Assembly (NCBI RefSeq): GCF_028275115.1
Contig: NZ_JAQCNH010000055.1
Location: 62,001 to 126,000, forward strand
DNA length: 64,000 nucleotides
DNA from: Halorientalis sp.
Lineage (GTDB): Archaea > Halobacteriota > Halobacteria > Halobacteriales > Haloarculaceae
Direction of reading: 5' to 3'
Positions within the stretch are counted from its first letter, which is position 1; each line of letters opens with the position of its first letter. This document shows, in pieces, positions 19,681-28,522 of this stretch. Under the pieces are notes generated by a model. That model did no database searches and was not told the origin of the DNA. It was given only the letters and a program-made list of their open reading frames with translations. The position numbers and the translations under genes are program-made.

Positions 19681-21222
19681 TCAGTTAGTACCGTCGCGAG
19701 CCCAGTCTCTCGAGCACTCGACCGCGTCGTGCCAGCGACCGTATTTGTCGTCGGCGTCGGCTCGGTCCATTTCGGGGGCGAAGTCCGCGTCGACGTCCCA
19801 GTTGTCCCGGAGTTCGGCCAGCGAGTCCCAGTAGCCGACCGCGAGACCCGCGGCGTAGGCGGACCCGAGTGCCGTCGTCTCGTCGACCTCCGGTCGGACG
19901 ATTCGGCTTCCGATGATGTCCGACTGGAGCTGACAGAGAAAGTTGTTTTTGACCGCGCCGCCGTCGACTTTCAGCGTCTCCATCTCGACGTCGGCGTCGG
20001 CCTCCATCGCCTCGGCCACGTCGCGGGTCTGGTATGCGATGGCTTCCAGGGTCGCCCGGACGATGTGTGCCCGGCGCGTCCCCCGGGTCATCCCCACGAT
20101 GGTCCCGCGGGCACGGCCGTCCCAGTGGGGCGCACCGAGACCAGTGAACGCGGGGACGACGTAGACGCCGTCGGTGCCGTCGACAGAGCGAGCCAGTTCG
20201 GCCGTCTCGCCGGGGCTCTCGATGAGAGCCACGTCTTCGAGCCACTCGATCGCGGCGCCGGTGACGAAGATCGCCCCCTCCAGTGCGTACTGGACGGGTT
20301 CGCCCGAGCGCTGAAAGCCGACGGTCGTTAGCAGGCCGTGGTCGCTCTCGACGGCCTCGTCGCCGGTGTTCATCAAAAAAAACGAGCCGGTGCCGTAGGT
20401 GTTTTTCGCGTCCCCGGCGTCGAAGCATGTCTGCCCGAACAGGGCGGCCTGCTGGTCGCCCAGCGCACCCGACACCGGCACCGACGCCCCGAGGAAGCCG
20501 TCGGCGTCCGTGGAGCCGTAGTGGCGCTCGTCGGCGGAGGGTCGAACCTCGGGCAACATCGCCCGGGGGACGGAGAACTCGGCCAGCAGGTCGTCACACC
20601 AGGCCAACTCGTGAATGTCGTACAGCATCGTCCGGGACGCGTTGGTCACGTCGGTGACGTGGTTCCCGGTGAGGTTGTATGTCAGCCAGGAGTCGATAGT
20701 CCCGAGCAGGAGTTCGCCGGCCTCCGCACGGTCCCGAACGTCCTCGGTCCGGGTGCGCTCCATCTTGATCGGGTCGGCGTTGTTGAGCAACCACTCGGCT
20801 TTCGTCGCCGAAAAGTAGGCGTCCGCTTCGAGTCCGGTCTTCTCGCGGATCCACTCGACTTTGCCCTCGGTTTCCAGACGTTCGACGCGGTCGGTCGTCC
20901 GTCGGTCCTGCCAGACGATGGCGTTGTGGATCGGATCACCCGTCTCGGCGTCCCAGACGACCGTCGTCTCTCGCTGGTTCGTGATGCCGAGCGCCGCGAG
21001 CTGTGTGGCATCTAGGCGCGCCTCGTCCAGCGCCCGCGTAATCGCCGCCTTCGAGTTCTCCCAGATTTCGACGGCGTCGTGTTCGACCCAACCCGGTTCC
21101 GGGTACACCTGTTCGTGTTTCTCGTATGCGTTGGCGACGACCTGCCCCCCGTGATCGAAAACCATGAATCGGGTGCCGGTCGTCCCCTGGTCGATCGCCC
21201 CGACGTACGTGTTGTCTGTCAT
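19681..21222 (-). CDS. glpK: Glycerol kinase
   Basis: VGAIDQGTTGTRFMVFDH, WQDRRTTDRVERL, GALGDQQAALFGQ, DGGAVKNNFLCQLQSDI. Confidence 0.96.
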   Translation of the reverse strand: MTDNTYVGAIDQGTTGTRFMVFDHGGQVVANAYEKHEQVYPEPGWVEHDAVEIWENSKAAITRALDEARLDATQLAALGITNQRETTVVWDAETGDPIHNAIVWQDRRTTDRVERLETEGKVEWIREKTGLEADAYFSATKAEWLLNNADPIKMERTRTEDVRDRAEAGELLLGTIDSWLTYNLTGNHVTDVTNASRTMLYDIHELAWCDDLLAEFSVPRAMLPEVRPSADERHYGSTDADGFLGASVPVSGALGDQQAALFGQTCFDAGDAKNTYGTGSFFLMNTGDEAVESDHGLLTTVGFQRSGEPVQYALEGAIFVTGAAIEWLEDVALIESPGETAELARSVDGTDGVYVVPAFTGLGAPHWDGRARGTIVGMTRGTRRAHIVRATLEAIAYQTRDVAEAMEADADVEMETLKVDGGAVKNNFLCQLQSDIIGSRIVRPEVDETTALGSAYAAGLAVGYWDSLAELRDNWDVDADFAPEMDRADADDKYGRWHDAVECSRDWARDGTN

Positions 21223-21482
21223 TGATTTTTTCAGTGCCACCGACAAGATTATTTACGATCGGCAGCCGCGTGGTAATAAAAATTTCCAGCGGCCTGTATA
21301 AACGTTCCGCAGCGACGCGCCGGTCGAGTCGTCCAGACACGATCAAACGCCGCTTGTCTGCCGGTTCGTCGAAAACGCGCCACCGTAGGGCGTTCGTCGT
21401 CACTGCGGGCGACGGGACATCGACGGGTCGTGGCGGACCTGTCGGCGGCGGAAGATGGTTTACTGACACCGAGGCTGCTGCG

Positions 21483-21518
21483 TTGACGTCCTCCCGGCTC
21501 TGAATGGCGAGGATTCCC
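21483..21518 (-). mobile_element. Solo IS1341-type right-end-like remnant
   Basis: Minus strand reads GGGAATCCTCGCCATTCAGAGCCGGGAGGACGTCAA, resembling the terminal hairpin plus GGACGTCAA end of haloarchaeal tnpB elements. Confidence 0.4.
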
Positions 21519-21599
21519 GACCGCCGTTGAGATGTTGTGGTTTAGCGGATTGGGCGAGAAGCCTCCGTCCTCAAGGAGCAACGCAGGCCGGAGGCTGAG

Positions 21600-22981
21600 T
21601 AGCGCAGTAGGGCGGAGATGAATCGCCCTGCGAGGGATGCTTACCTTTAATTTTCTACAGATGGATAATTAACGTACTGCGTATGGATTACGTCCACAAG
21701 TATCGGTTGTTCCCTGACGAGGTTCAGCGGGAGCAACTGGACTGGGTACGTGATACCGTGCGGCAACTCTACAACCACAGCCTCCACCGATTCAACCGCA
21801 TCCCTGAATCGGCAGGCACAGTCAAACAACGTGTCACACAGGTCAGGGATGAGATACCAGACCTGAAAGACTGGTGGACCGACCTCACCAACATCTACTC
21901 GACAGTCCTTCAACAGGCTGTCGAGCAGATAGCCACTAACATCGAAAACCTTGGTAAACTGAAGCAGAAAGGCTTCAATGTCGGTTCGCTGAATTGGAAA
22001 GCACCAGAAGAGTACAGGAGTTTCACGTATCGCCAACGGGGTTTCGAACTCGATAAGAAGAGTGGCCCCAATGGACGTGGAACTTTGACACTGAAGAAGG
22101 TCAACGGCGGGAACATCGCCGTACCTATCCGACTTCACCGACCGCTCCCAGACGATACCGACGTGAAGCATGTCACGGTCAAAAAAGACCGAACCGGCGC
22201 GTGGTACGCCTGTCTCAACGTCGAACAAGACGCTCCCGAGAAACCTGAACCCAGTGAGGTAGATACCGAAGATACTGTTGGGTTGGACCTCGGTATCCTC
22301 AACTTCATCCACGATTCAGACGGCAGACAAATCGGGCGACCAGACCTGTCTGCCGACCGGGAACGACTGGAACGCGAGCACCGCTCGCTGTCCCGGAAAG
22401 AACACGGGAGTAATAACTGGGACGCCCAGCGCCGACGAGTGGCTGAAGTCCACAAGCGAATGCGGAACAAAAAGTTGGACTTCAAACACAACGTCGCGGC
22501 CTTCTACACACGGGAATACGACGCCGTGTTCGTGGAAAACCTCAGCGTGAAACCGATGTTGGAAGGCAACAGAAATGGTCGAAATACCCACGAGGTTGGC
22601 TGGAGAGACTTCATTACGATTCTGAAACACCACGGGCGGAAGCGTGGGTGTCACGTCGTGGAAGTTTCCCCGGCGGACACGACGAAAGCGTGTAACAAGT
22701 GTGGTGTGAACACGAAGAAACCGCTGTGGGTTCGGGAACATTCATGCCCTGCATGTGGGTTTGAAACTGACCGTGATTACAACGCGGCGTTGAATGTCTG
22801 GGAGCGCGGATTGGACAAACTAGGAGTGGTTCACTCCGAAGCAACGCTTGTGGAGACTGGAACCCCTGTGGAGCAGACTCACCGAGAGTCTGTTTCTGCA
22901 AGTTCCGTCGTAGAAACAGGAAGCCCCTGCCTCAAGAAACGAACGGCGATAGCCGTGAGTGAGTAGGCAGGGGTAGTTCAC
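21600..22981 (+). mobile_element. IS200/IS605-family (IS1341-type, tnpA-less) insertion element
   Basis: Single tnpB ORF; left hairpin aggcg/cgccct region at about 21608-21630; right-end hairpin ending TAGTTCAC about 22981. Exact left end uncertain. Confidence 0.7.
21683..22966 (+). CDS. tnpB: TnpB / OrfB RNA-guided nuclease (IS1341-type transposase)
   Basis: RuvC-like triad GLDLG, VENL, DRDYNAALN; zinc ribbon CNKCGVN...CPACGF; 427 aa, uninterrupted. Confidence 0.93.
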   Translation: MDYVHKYRLFPDEVQREQLDWVRDTVRQLYNHSLHRFNRIPESAGTVKQRVTQVRDEIPDLKDWWTDLTNIYSTVLQQAVEQIATNIENLGKLKQKGFNVGSLNWKAPEEYRSFTYRQRGFELDKKSGPNGRGTLTLKKVNGGNIAVPIRLHRPLPDDTDVKHVTVKKDRTGAWYACLNVEQDAPEKPEPSEVDTEDTVGLDLGILNFIHDSDGRQIGRPDLSADRERLEREHRSLSRKEHGSNNWDAQRRRVAEVHKRMRNKKLDFKHNVAAFYTREYDAVFVENLSVKPMLEGNRNGRNTHEVGWRDFITILKHHGRKRGCHVVEVSPADTTKACNKCGVNTKKPLWVREHSCPACGFETDRDYNAALNVWERGLDKLGVVHSEATLVETGTPVEQTHRESVSASSVVETGSPCLKKRTAIAVSE

Positions 22982-23001
22982 GACGTGAGCTGTTCTTGCG
23001 G
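22840..23001 (+). ncRNA. Candidate reRNA/omega-RNA (sense-overlapping) with guide entering flanking glpC DNA
   Basis: Stem CCCCTGCCT/AGGCAGGGG (22924-22932/22965-22973) enclosing ACGGC-GATA-GCCGT and overlapping the tnpB stop, followed by TAGTTCAC. 5' limit is a guess. Confidence 0.45.
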
Positions 23002-23113
23002 TGCGAACGGGGGTTCAACAGCCTCCGGGCAGCGGGCGCGGGACTCGGTAACTCCGACTTCGCGGCCGAAAAGTCCGGCAGCGGCGTCTCGCTCTCGACG
23101 GGGGACGACGGAT

Positions 23114-23909
23114 TGCCCGGTCCGAGGTTTCAGGGGCCCGAACAGTGGCGGCTCAAGCGCAAGAGTGGCTGGGAGGTCGACCCCTCCCTCATCGACTGCT
23201 CGAACTGTATGCGCTGTGACGACGCCTGCCCGGCCGACGTGCCTCTCAGCCAGACGCACAACGAGGCTCGCGCCGAGTGCGTCGAGAATCAGATGCGCAA
23301 ACTCTCCGTCGAGTACTGTCGTCACCGCGTCCTCGCCAACTGCCGGAGCGGCGCGTGGCCCGGGGGCAACGTCCCACGCCTGACCGACGCTCTCGCGAAC
23401 AACCGTGTGCTCCGTGCGGTCGGTGAGAGGCTGTTCGGACTGACTGCAGAGCGGGAGTCTCCCGCCTTCGCCACGGAGACGTTCGGGGAGTGGTGGGAGA
23501 CGCGAGGTGGCGCAGCCACCTCGAAGGCGCGAGTGCGGCAACGCCGTCGCCGCGGACGGCGAGGAACTGGCCTATCACGCGCCGTATCACGCCCGAAATC
23601 GAGGGCTCGACCGGCAGGCGGTCGGACCGTTCCAGGGTCGAGAGGGCGTCACGGTCGAGGACGTGATGACTCCTGTTCGAGCATCTCGGGGACCTACGGC
23701 TGGAAGGCAAAAAAGTACGAGACGTTCATGACCATCGGCGAGGAGATGGGCAATGCCGAAGGGCAGACGGGGATGACCAAGTGTCCGCCCTGTGCAATGT
23801 AGATGGAACGTAGTACGGGTTACGAGATTCGGCACCCGCTGGAGGTGCTGGCAGAGGCGCTGGTCGAAGAGTGGCTATCACGGACGGCGAACGCCCAGGT
23901 CGGCCTGTG
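23114..23909 (+). pseudogene. glpC: glpC remnant (anaerobic glycerol-3-phosphate dehydrogenase subunit C)
   Basis: LPGPRFQGPEQWRLKRKSGWEVDPSLIDCSNCMRCDDACPADVPLSQTHNEARAE...FATETFGEWWETRGGAA, then a large internal deletion, ELAYHAPYHARNRGLDRQAV (second frame), DSCSSISGTYGWKAKKYETFMTIGEEM...TGMTKCPPCAM*MERSTGYEIRHPLEVLAEALVE. Confidence 0.85.
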
Positions 23910-23930
23910 AACGTCGGGCGGTCTGCTGCG

Positions 23931-25517
23931 TTACTCGGCGTCGATGGACGGTTCGGTGGTGCCCGTAATCGTCGCGCTCGACTGTTCGGTCTCCCCGACG
24001 TCGAAGGCACCGAGCTGGTCGGCCAGGGACTCCGACTGCCCGGCGAGTGTGTCGGCACCCCCGGATACTTCGGTGATCGAGGCGGTCTGCTGTTGGGCGG
24101 CCGCCGAGACGTTTTCGGCCTCGTCCTCGGTTCGCTGGCTCATCTCGACCACCTCGTCGACCATCGAGACGACCTCCTGAGCGGAGGCGGCCTGTTCGTC
24201 GGTCGCGCGGCTAACCTCCTGGATATTCGTGTTGACTTCCTCGACGTGCTCGGTGATATCTTCGAGGGCATCGATGCTGTCCTCGATAGTGGTGGTACCG
24301 TCGGTGACCTGCGAGCGCATTCGTTGCATCTCGTCGACGGCCCCCTCGGTCGACTCCCTGACCGCTTCGATTCGGGTTTCGATCTGCTGGGTGGCGTCGC
24401 CAGCCTCGCCCGCGAGATCTTTGATTTCGTCGGCGACGACGGCGAACCCCTCCCCGGCCTCGCCGGCACGAGCGGCCTCGATGGACGCGTTCAGTGCGAG
24501 GATGTTCGTCTGGTCGGCGATCTCGTCGATCATGTCGACGATTTCACCGATGGCGGCCATCTCCTCGTCCAGCGATTCGACCTTCCGGACGGTGCTTTCG
24601 GTCGTCGACTCGATCTCCGCCATCGCGTCGATGGCCTTGCCCGCGTTCTCTCGGCCGGTCTCACCGCGGTCGGCGGCTTTCTCGACCGTGCTGGCAACCT
24701 CGTCGGCCGAGGAGGCCGCCTCCTCGATGGTGGCCGAGAGATCGCTCATTTCGCCGGAGACGGCTTCGAGGCTCTCGGTTTGCTGGGCGTTGTTCGCCGC
24801 AATCTCCTGAACGGAGTCGCTGACCTGCTCGCTGGCGGATTTGACCTCGGTCGCGCTCGACGTGACGGCCCGACTCTCCGTGACGACTTCGTCCGAAAAC
24901 TCCCGGATGTCGACCATCGTCGCCTGCAGATCGGTCATCATCTCGTTGAACGCCTCGGCGATATCGGTCATCGCCTCGCTGCGGCTCCCGGGGGCCATCC
25001 GCTGGGTCAGGTCGCCCTGCGCGGCCGTCTGCATCGTCATTCTGAACGCGGTAGCTTTCTCCTCGAGTGCCGCGCTCATCTCCTCGGCCTCCTGTCGCGC
25101 CGACTCGGCCTCCTGTCGCGCCGAATCGGCCTCTTCGCGGGCGTCTCTGGCCGCCTCCTGACGCTCTTCTGCGTTCTCTTTGGCCCGCTGGGCCTCCCGT
25201 CGACGCTGTTCGGCCGACTGACGTTCGGACTTCAGTTCGACGACCGACGACAGGGAACCGGTCGCGGTGATGGCGAAGACACCGGTGGTGATCGACAGCA
25301 GGATGAGGCTCAGCAGTTCCCAGAAGTTCCCGCTGATGCCGATCCACTCGGCGAAGACGACAGCGGTCCACATGCCGCCCAGCAGACTCCCGAACGCGAC
25401 GTTCGACCAGAAGCCGGCCTCGAGGTCGAAGTCGCGATAGTTCAGGCCGGCGACGACCGCCGTGGTGCCGAATGCGACGACAGCGATCAGATCGAAGAGG
25501 ATGGTAATGGCGACCAT
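23931..25517 (-). CDS. Methyl-accepting chemotaxis protein / transducer with N-terminal TM segments
   Basis: C-terminal hairpin tip [46 protein letters not shown]-terminal hydrophobic helices; coiled-coil linker. Confidence 0.93.
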   Translation of the reverse strand: MVAITILFDLIAVVAFGTTAVVAGLNYRDFDLEAGFWSNVAFGSLLGGMWTAVVFAEWIGISGNFWELLSLILLSITTGVFAITATGSLSSVVELKSERQSAEQRRREAQRAKENAEERQEAARDAREEADSARQEAESARQEAEEMSAALEEKATAFRMTMQTAAQGDLTQRMAPGSRSEAMTDIAEAFNEMMTDLQATMVDIREFSDEVVTESRAVTSSATEVKSASEQVSDSVQEIAANNAQQTESLEAVSGEMSDLSATIEEAASSADEVASTVEKAADRGETGRENAGKAIDAMAEIESTTESTVRKVESLDEEMAAIGEIVDMIDEIADQTNILALNASIEAARAGEAGEGFAVVADEIKDLAGEAGDATQQIETRIEAVRESTEGAVDEMQRMRSQVTDGTTTIEDSIDALEDITEHVEEVNTNIQEVSRATDEQAASAQEVVSMVDEVVEMSQRTEDEAENVSAAAQQQTASITEVSGGADTLAGQSESLADQLGAFDVGETEQSSATITGTTEPSIDAE

Positions 25518-25520
25518 ATA

Positions 25521-25847
25521 CTACGCCTCCGTGGCCCCCGTTCCGTGGTCGTCGGCCAGTGAATCGGTCGACTGGTCCTGCAGATCCTTTCGCCGGCGAT
25601 ACGTGGCGTACGCGAACGCCAGTCCCGAACCCATCAACCCGACGCCGTGTTCGACGACGTTCAGCAGGTCGCCGAGGAACAGCGCCTCGGCGTTTGTCGC
25701 AATCGCGCCAACAACGAGACAGCAGTATCCGACCGCAAACCACTTCGCGTCGCTAGTGTACCGGGCCGCGACGGGAATCAGACCGACGAGCGCGATGGTT
25801 ACGAGGACGAGTTCGCCTGGTTCGAGCGCCCCGATAGACAATGCCAT
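25521..25847 (-). CDS. Small membrane protein upstream of and co-directional with the transducer
   Basis: 108-aa ORF with three hydrophobic segments; 3-bp gap to the MCP gene. Confidence 0.65.
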   Translation of the reverse strand: MALSIGALEPGELVLVTIALVGLIPVAARYTSDAKWFAVGYCCLVVGAIATNAEALFLGDLLNVVEHGVGLMGSGLAFAYATYRRRKDLQDQSTDSLADDHGTGATEA

Positions 25848-26005
25848 GCATACGTGTCCGCAATCCTCTATCTAATCGTTTGTCCCGAAATATTCAGCGA
25901 TGATAACTGAGCCGCAGACAGCAGTTTGCTCGCGTCGGAGAGAAACCGAATTTATCGTCGAAACGCGGCTGAGATTTATATCGGAGACGGAAATTAGAAG
26001 CGTGT

Positions 26006-26566
26006 ATGGGTCTGCGCAGTTGGGTAACCGGGTTGTTCGGCGACGAGGGGGGCGCGACCGACGACGACGGCGACAGTGAGCCGGACCTCGTGGTCGACGT
26101 GGAGCGCCGCGCCGGAGCGATTCTGGAGCACTACGGGCTCTCGGGCGAGGACGCACGCCAGGTCGCCGAGATTCTCGCGGCGGAACTGGCCCGCGAAGAG
26201 GGGTACGCCCGGTCGATGATCGCCGACCGGGTCGCCCGGGAGCTCGACATCGGCGAGGACCGTGCCCGGACCATCGTCGACACGGAGGTGGCGTCGGTCC
26301 GGAACCTGTCTCGGGTCCGGCGGTTCAGAGAGCAGGTCGGCACCGACGTGCGGTTTCGCTGGGTCGACTCCGTCGGACAGGACGACTCGCCGGTGTGTGC
26401 GGACGTGCGGGCCGCCATCGACGAGCGCGGTCCGGTGACGTTCGAGGAGTTGCGGTCGGTCGTCCGCGGGGCGGCCAGCGAGTATCCGTCGGGGACGCCA
26501 GAGCGGGCCGACGACCTCGTCCCGCACGAGCAGTGTCGCCACACCGTCGTCAGACACGTCGAGTGA
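26006..26566 (+). CDS. Stand-alone protein resembling the phage MuF (head morphogenesis/minor capsid) domain
   Basis: ARTIVDTEVASVRNLSRVRRFREQ...FRWVDSVGQDDSPVCADVRAAI...PHEQCRHTVVRHVE parallels the MuF pattern (ARTE..R..N..R..., W.t..D.rVC..C, HPnCRC). Confidence 0.5.
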   Translation: MGLRSWVTGLFGDEGGATDDDGDSEPDLVVDVERRAGAILEHYGLSGEDARQVAEILAAELAREEGYARSMIADRVARELDIGEDRARTIVDTEVASVRNLSRVRRFREQVGTDVRFRWVDSVGQDDSPVCADVRAAIDERGPVTFEELRSVVRGAASEYPSGTPERADDLVPHEQCRHTVVRHVE

Positions 26567-26567
26567 A

Positions 26568-28391
26568 CTACGGGACCGGGTCGTCCTCCAGTGTGGGCTC
26601 GTCGTCCACGGGACCCGTGATATCGAACCGAGCGCCGCCGTCTGCGCTCTCAGTGACGTCTATCTGCCAGCCGTGGGCGTCGGCGACCGTACTGACGATA
26701 GACAGGCCGAGTCCGGTCCCCGTCTCGCTGGTGGTGTACCCCTGCTCCAGGACGGCCTCGCGTTCGTCTTTGGGGATTCCCGGGCCATCGTCGGCCACGT
26801 AGAAGCCGTTGGGGCCGCGTGGCCGGACCGTATCCGAGTTGTCGGCGGTACCGTCGGTTGCGCCGACGGTCACCGTCACAGCGTCGCCCCCGTGTTCGAT
26901 GCAGTTCCGACACAGATTCTCGAACAGTCGCAGGAGACGGGTCCGGTCGGCCTCGAATGTCAGGTCGCTCTGACACTCGAGGGTCGCGTCCGGAGTCTCG
27001 ACGTTCTCCCAGGCCTCCTCGGTGACTGCACCGAGCGAGACCAGTTCAGTTTCGCTGACGGTCTGACCCTGCCGAGCCAGCGTCAGCACGTCCTCGATGA
27101 TGACTTCCATCCGGTCGTGTGCATTCTCCGCGCGGTCGAGGAACTCGAACTGCTTGTTTCGGCGGGTCAACTCGATGGCCCCCTCCGCGACGTTCAGCGG
27201 GTTCCGAAGGTCGTGGGAGACGATGCTGGCGAAATCCTCGAGTTGCTCGTTCTGGCGTCTGAGTTCGGCGGTCCGCTCTTCGAGGGTCTGTTTGCGGCGC
27301 TCGCGCTCGGTCACGTCGTGGATCAGCGAGACGCGGCCGGTCGTCCCATCGCCGTCGAGTTCGGTGATCATCACGTCGAAACAGCGCTGCTCGCCGGTCG
27401 GCGTCCGGACCCAGACGCCGGAGAAGTTCCCGGCGACGCCCGAGTCGAGGAGTCGCGTATCGTCCTCGTCGGCGAAAATTTCGGGCAGGAGGACTTCTTC
27501 GAGTGGCCGGCCGACCACGCGGGCGTCGGGATCACCGAGGATCTTCCGCCCCATCGGGTTGATATCGACGACGCGGTTGCGGTGGTCGGTCACGAGCATC
27601 CCGCCGCCCATCTCCTCGATCATGGCGGCTCGGGCGACGGGTTCGAGACTCTTTGACTGGGACCCGAACAGTTCGAGGACCGGTTTGAGTGGGATGAACC
27701 CGTACGACCGGTAGCCGACGAACACCAGCAGGGAGAGCGAGCCGAACACCAGGTTCGCGAGCGGTACGAGGGTGTAGTGTGGCGTCGGGCTCAGGCCGAA
27801 ACTACTCAACGCGTGACAGCCCGTCAGCAGAACGCTGTAGGCCAGAAAAAAGAACGTCCGTTTCCGGTAGACGTTCCGCGAGCCGACGAACTTCCCGAAC
27901 AGCAGGTAGTCGCCGACGAACAGGAGCGCGTAGGTGTAGGCGACGACGCCCCAGAATACCGGCCCGTACTCGACCGTCAGCGTCGGCTGCCCACCGACCG
28001 TCCCCAGTGTCGGGTCGACCCACGTCAGGCCGCCCGCGTTCGTCAGACCGAGGACGAGCGCGACGGCAGGGACGACTCCGAGCACCGCGACCAGGCCGGG
28101 CGACACGTCGGTGGAGCTGCCGGTGTACCGCAGGGCGAACAGAAACAGCGCCGGTCCGATCATCGCAACCGCGGACAGCGTAAGCGCGTAGCCCCCGGTC
28201 TTCGACCCCAGCGAGGACCCGCCGATGACCAGTGCCTGTCCGAACGCCCACAGCGCCAGACTGATTTCGACGAAGATGAGCGGCGTGGTCCCCGGCTTCG
28301 GTCGCTCGTTCCAGAGGAACGCCGCGACCGCCGCCGAGAGCGTGCCCGAGAGGACGAGCAACCCTACAGTCACGGGGATGCCTGAGAGCAT
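26568..28391 (-). CDS. Membrane sensor histidine kinase (7TM-type N-terminus, PAS, HisKA, HATPase)
   Basis: IVSHDLRNPLNVAEGAIEL H-box; YVADDGPGIPKDER; TGTGLGLSIVSTVADAHGW. Confidence 0.9.
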   Translation of the reverse strand: MLSGIPVTVGLLVLSGTLSAAVAAFLWNERPKPGTTPLIFVEISLALWAFGQALVIGGSSLGSKTGGYALTLSAVAMIGPALFLFALRYTGSSTDVSPGLVAVLGVVPAVALVLGLTNAGGLTWVDPTLGTVGGQPTLTVEYGPVFWGVVAYTYALLFVGDYLLFGKFVGSRNVYRKRTFFFLAYSVLLTGCHALSSFGLSPTPHYTLVPLANLVFGSLSLLVFVGYRSYGFIPLKPVLELFGSQSKSLEPVARAAMIEEMGGGMLVTDHRNRVVDINPMGRKILGDPDARVVGRPLEEVLLPEIFADEDDTRLLDSGVAGNFSGVWVRTPTGEQRCFDVMITELDGDGTTGRVSLIHDVTERERRKQTLEERTAELRRQNEQLEDFASIVSHDLRNPLNVAEGAIELTRRNKQFEFLDRAENAHDRMEVIIEDVLTLARQGQTVSETELVSLGAVTEEAWENVETPDATLECQSDLTFEADRTRLLRLFENLCRNCIEHGGDAVTVTVGATDGTADNSDTVRPRGPNGFYVADDGPGIPKDEREAVLEQGYTTSETGTGLGLSIVSTVADAHGWQIDVTESADGGARFDITGPVDDEPTLEDDPVP

Positions 28392-28522
28392 ACGTTCGAT
28401 TTATACGGTTGTGATTTAATGGTAACCCATTCGGGTATCACGCCTGATAACCGGGGTGCGTCGTGACGACGCGGTCACGGCCCGACCCACACGTCTTTTC
28501 GACTGCGGGACGAAGGTAGAGT

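Noticed and set aside
22996-23802. 268-aa ORF as an intact iron-sulfur protein
   Set aside because: It is a composite of glpC fragments joined by a deletion with frameshifted filler; called a pseudogene instead.
23871-25562. 563-aa plus-strand ORF
   Set aside because: Antisense to the chemotaxis transducer; the repetitive G/D/L/R composition reflects the complement of coiled-coil codons.
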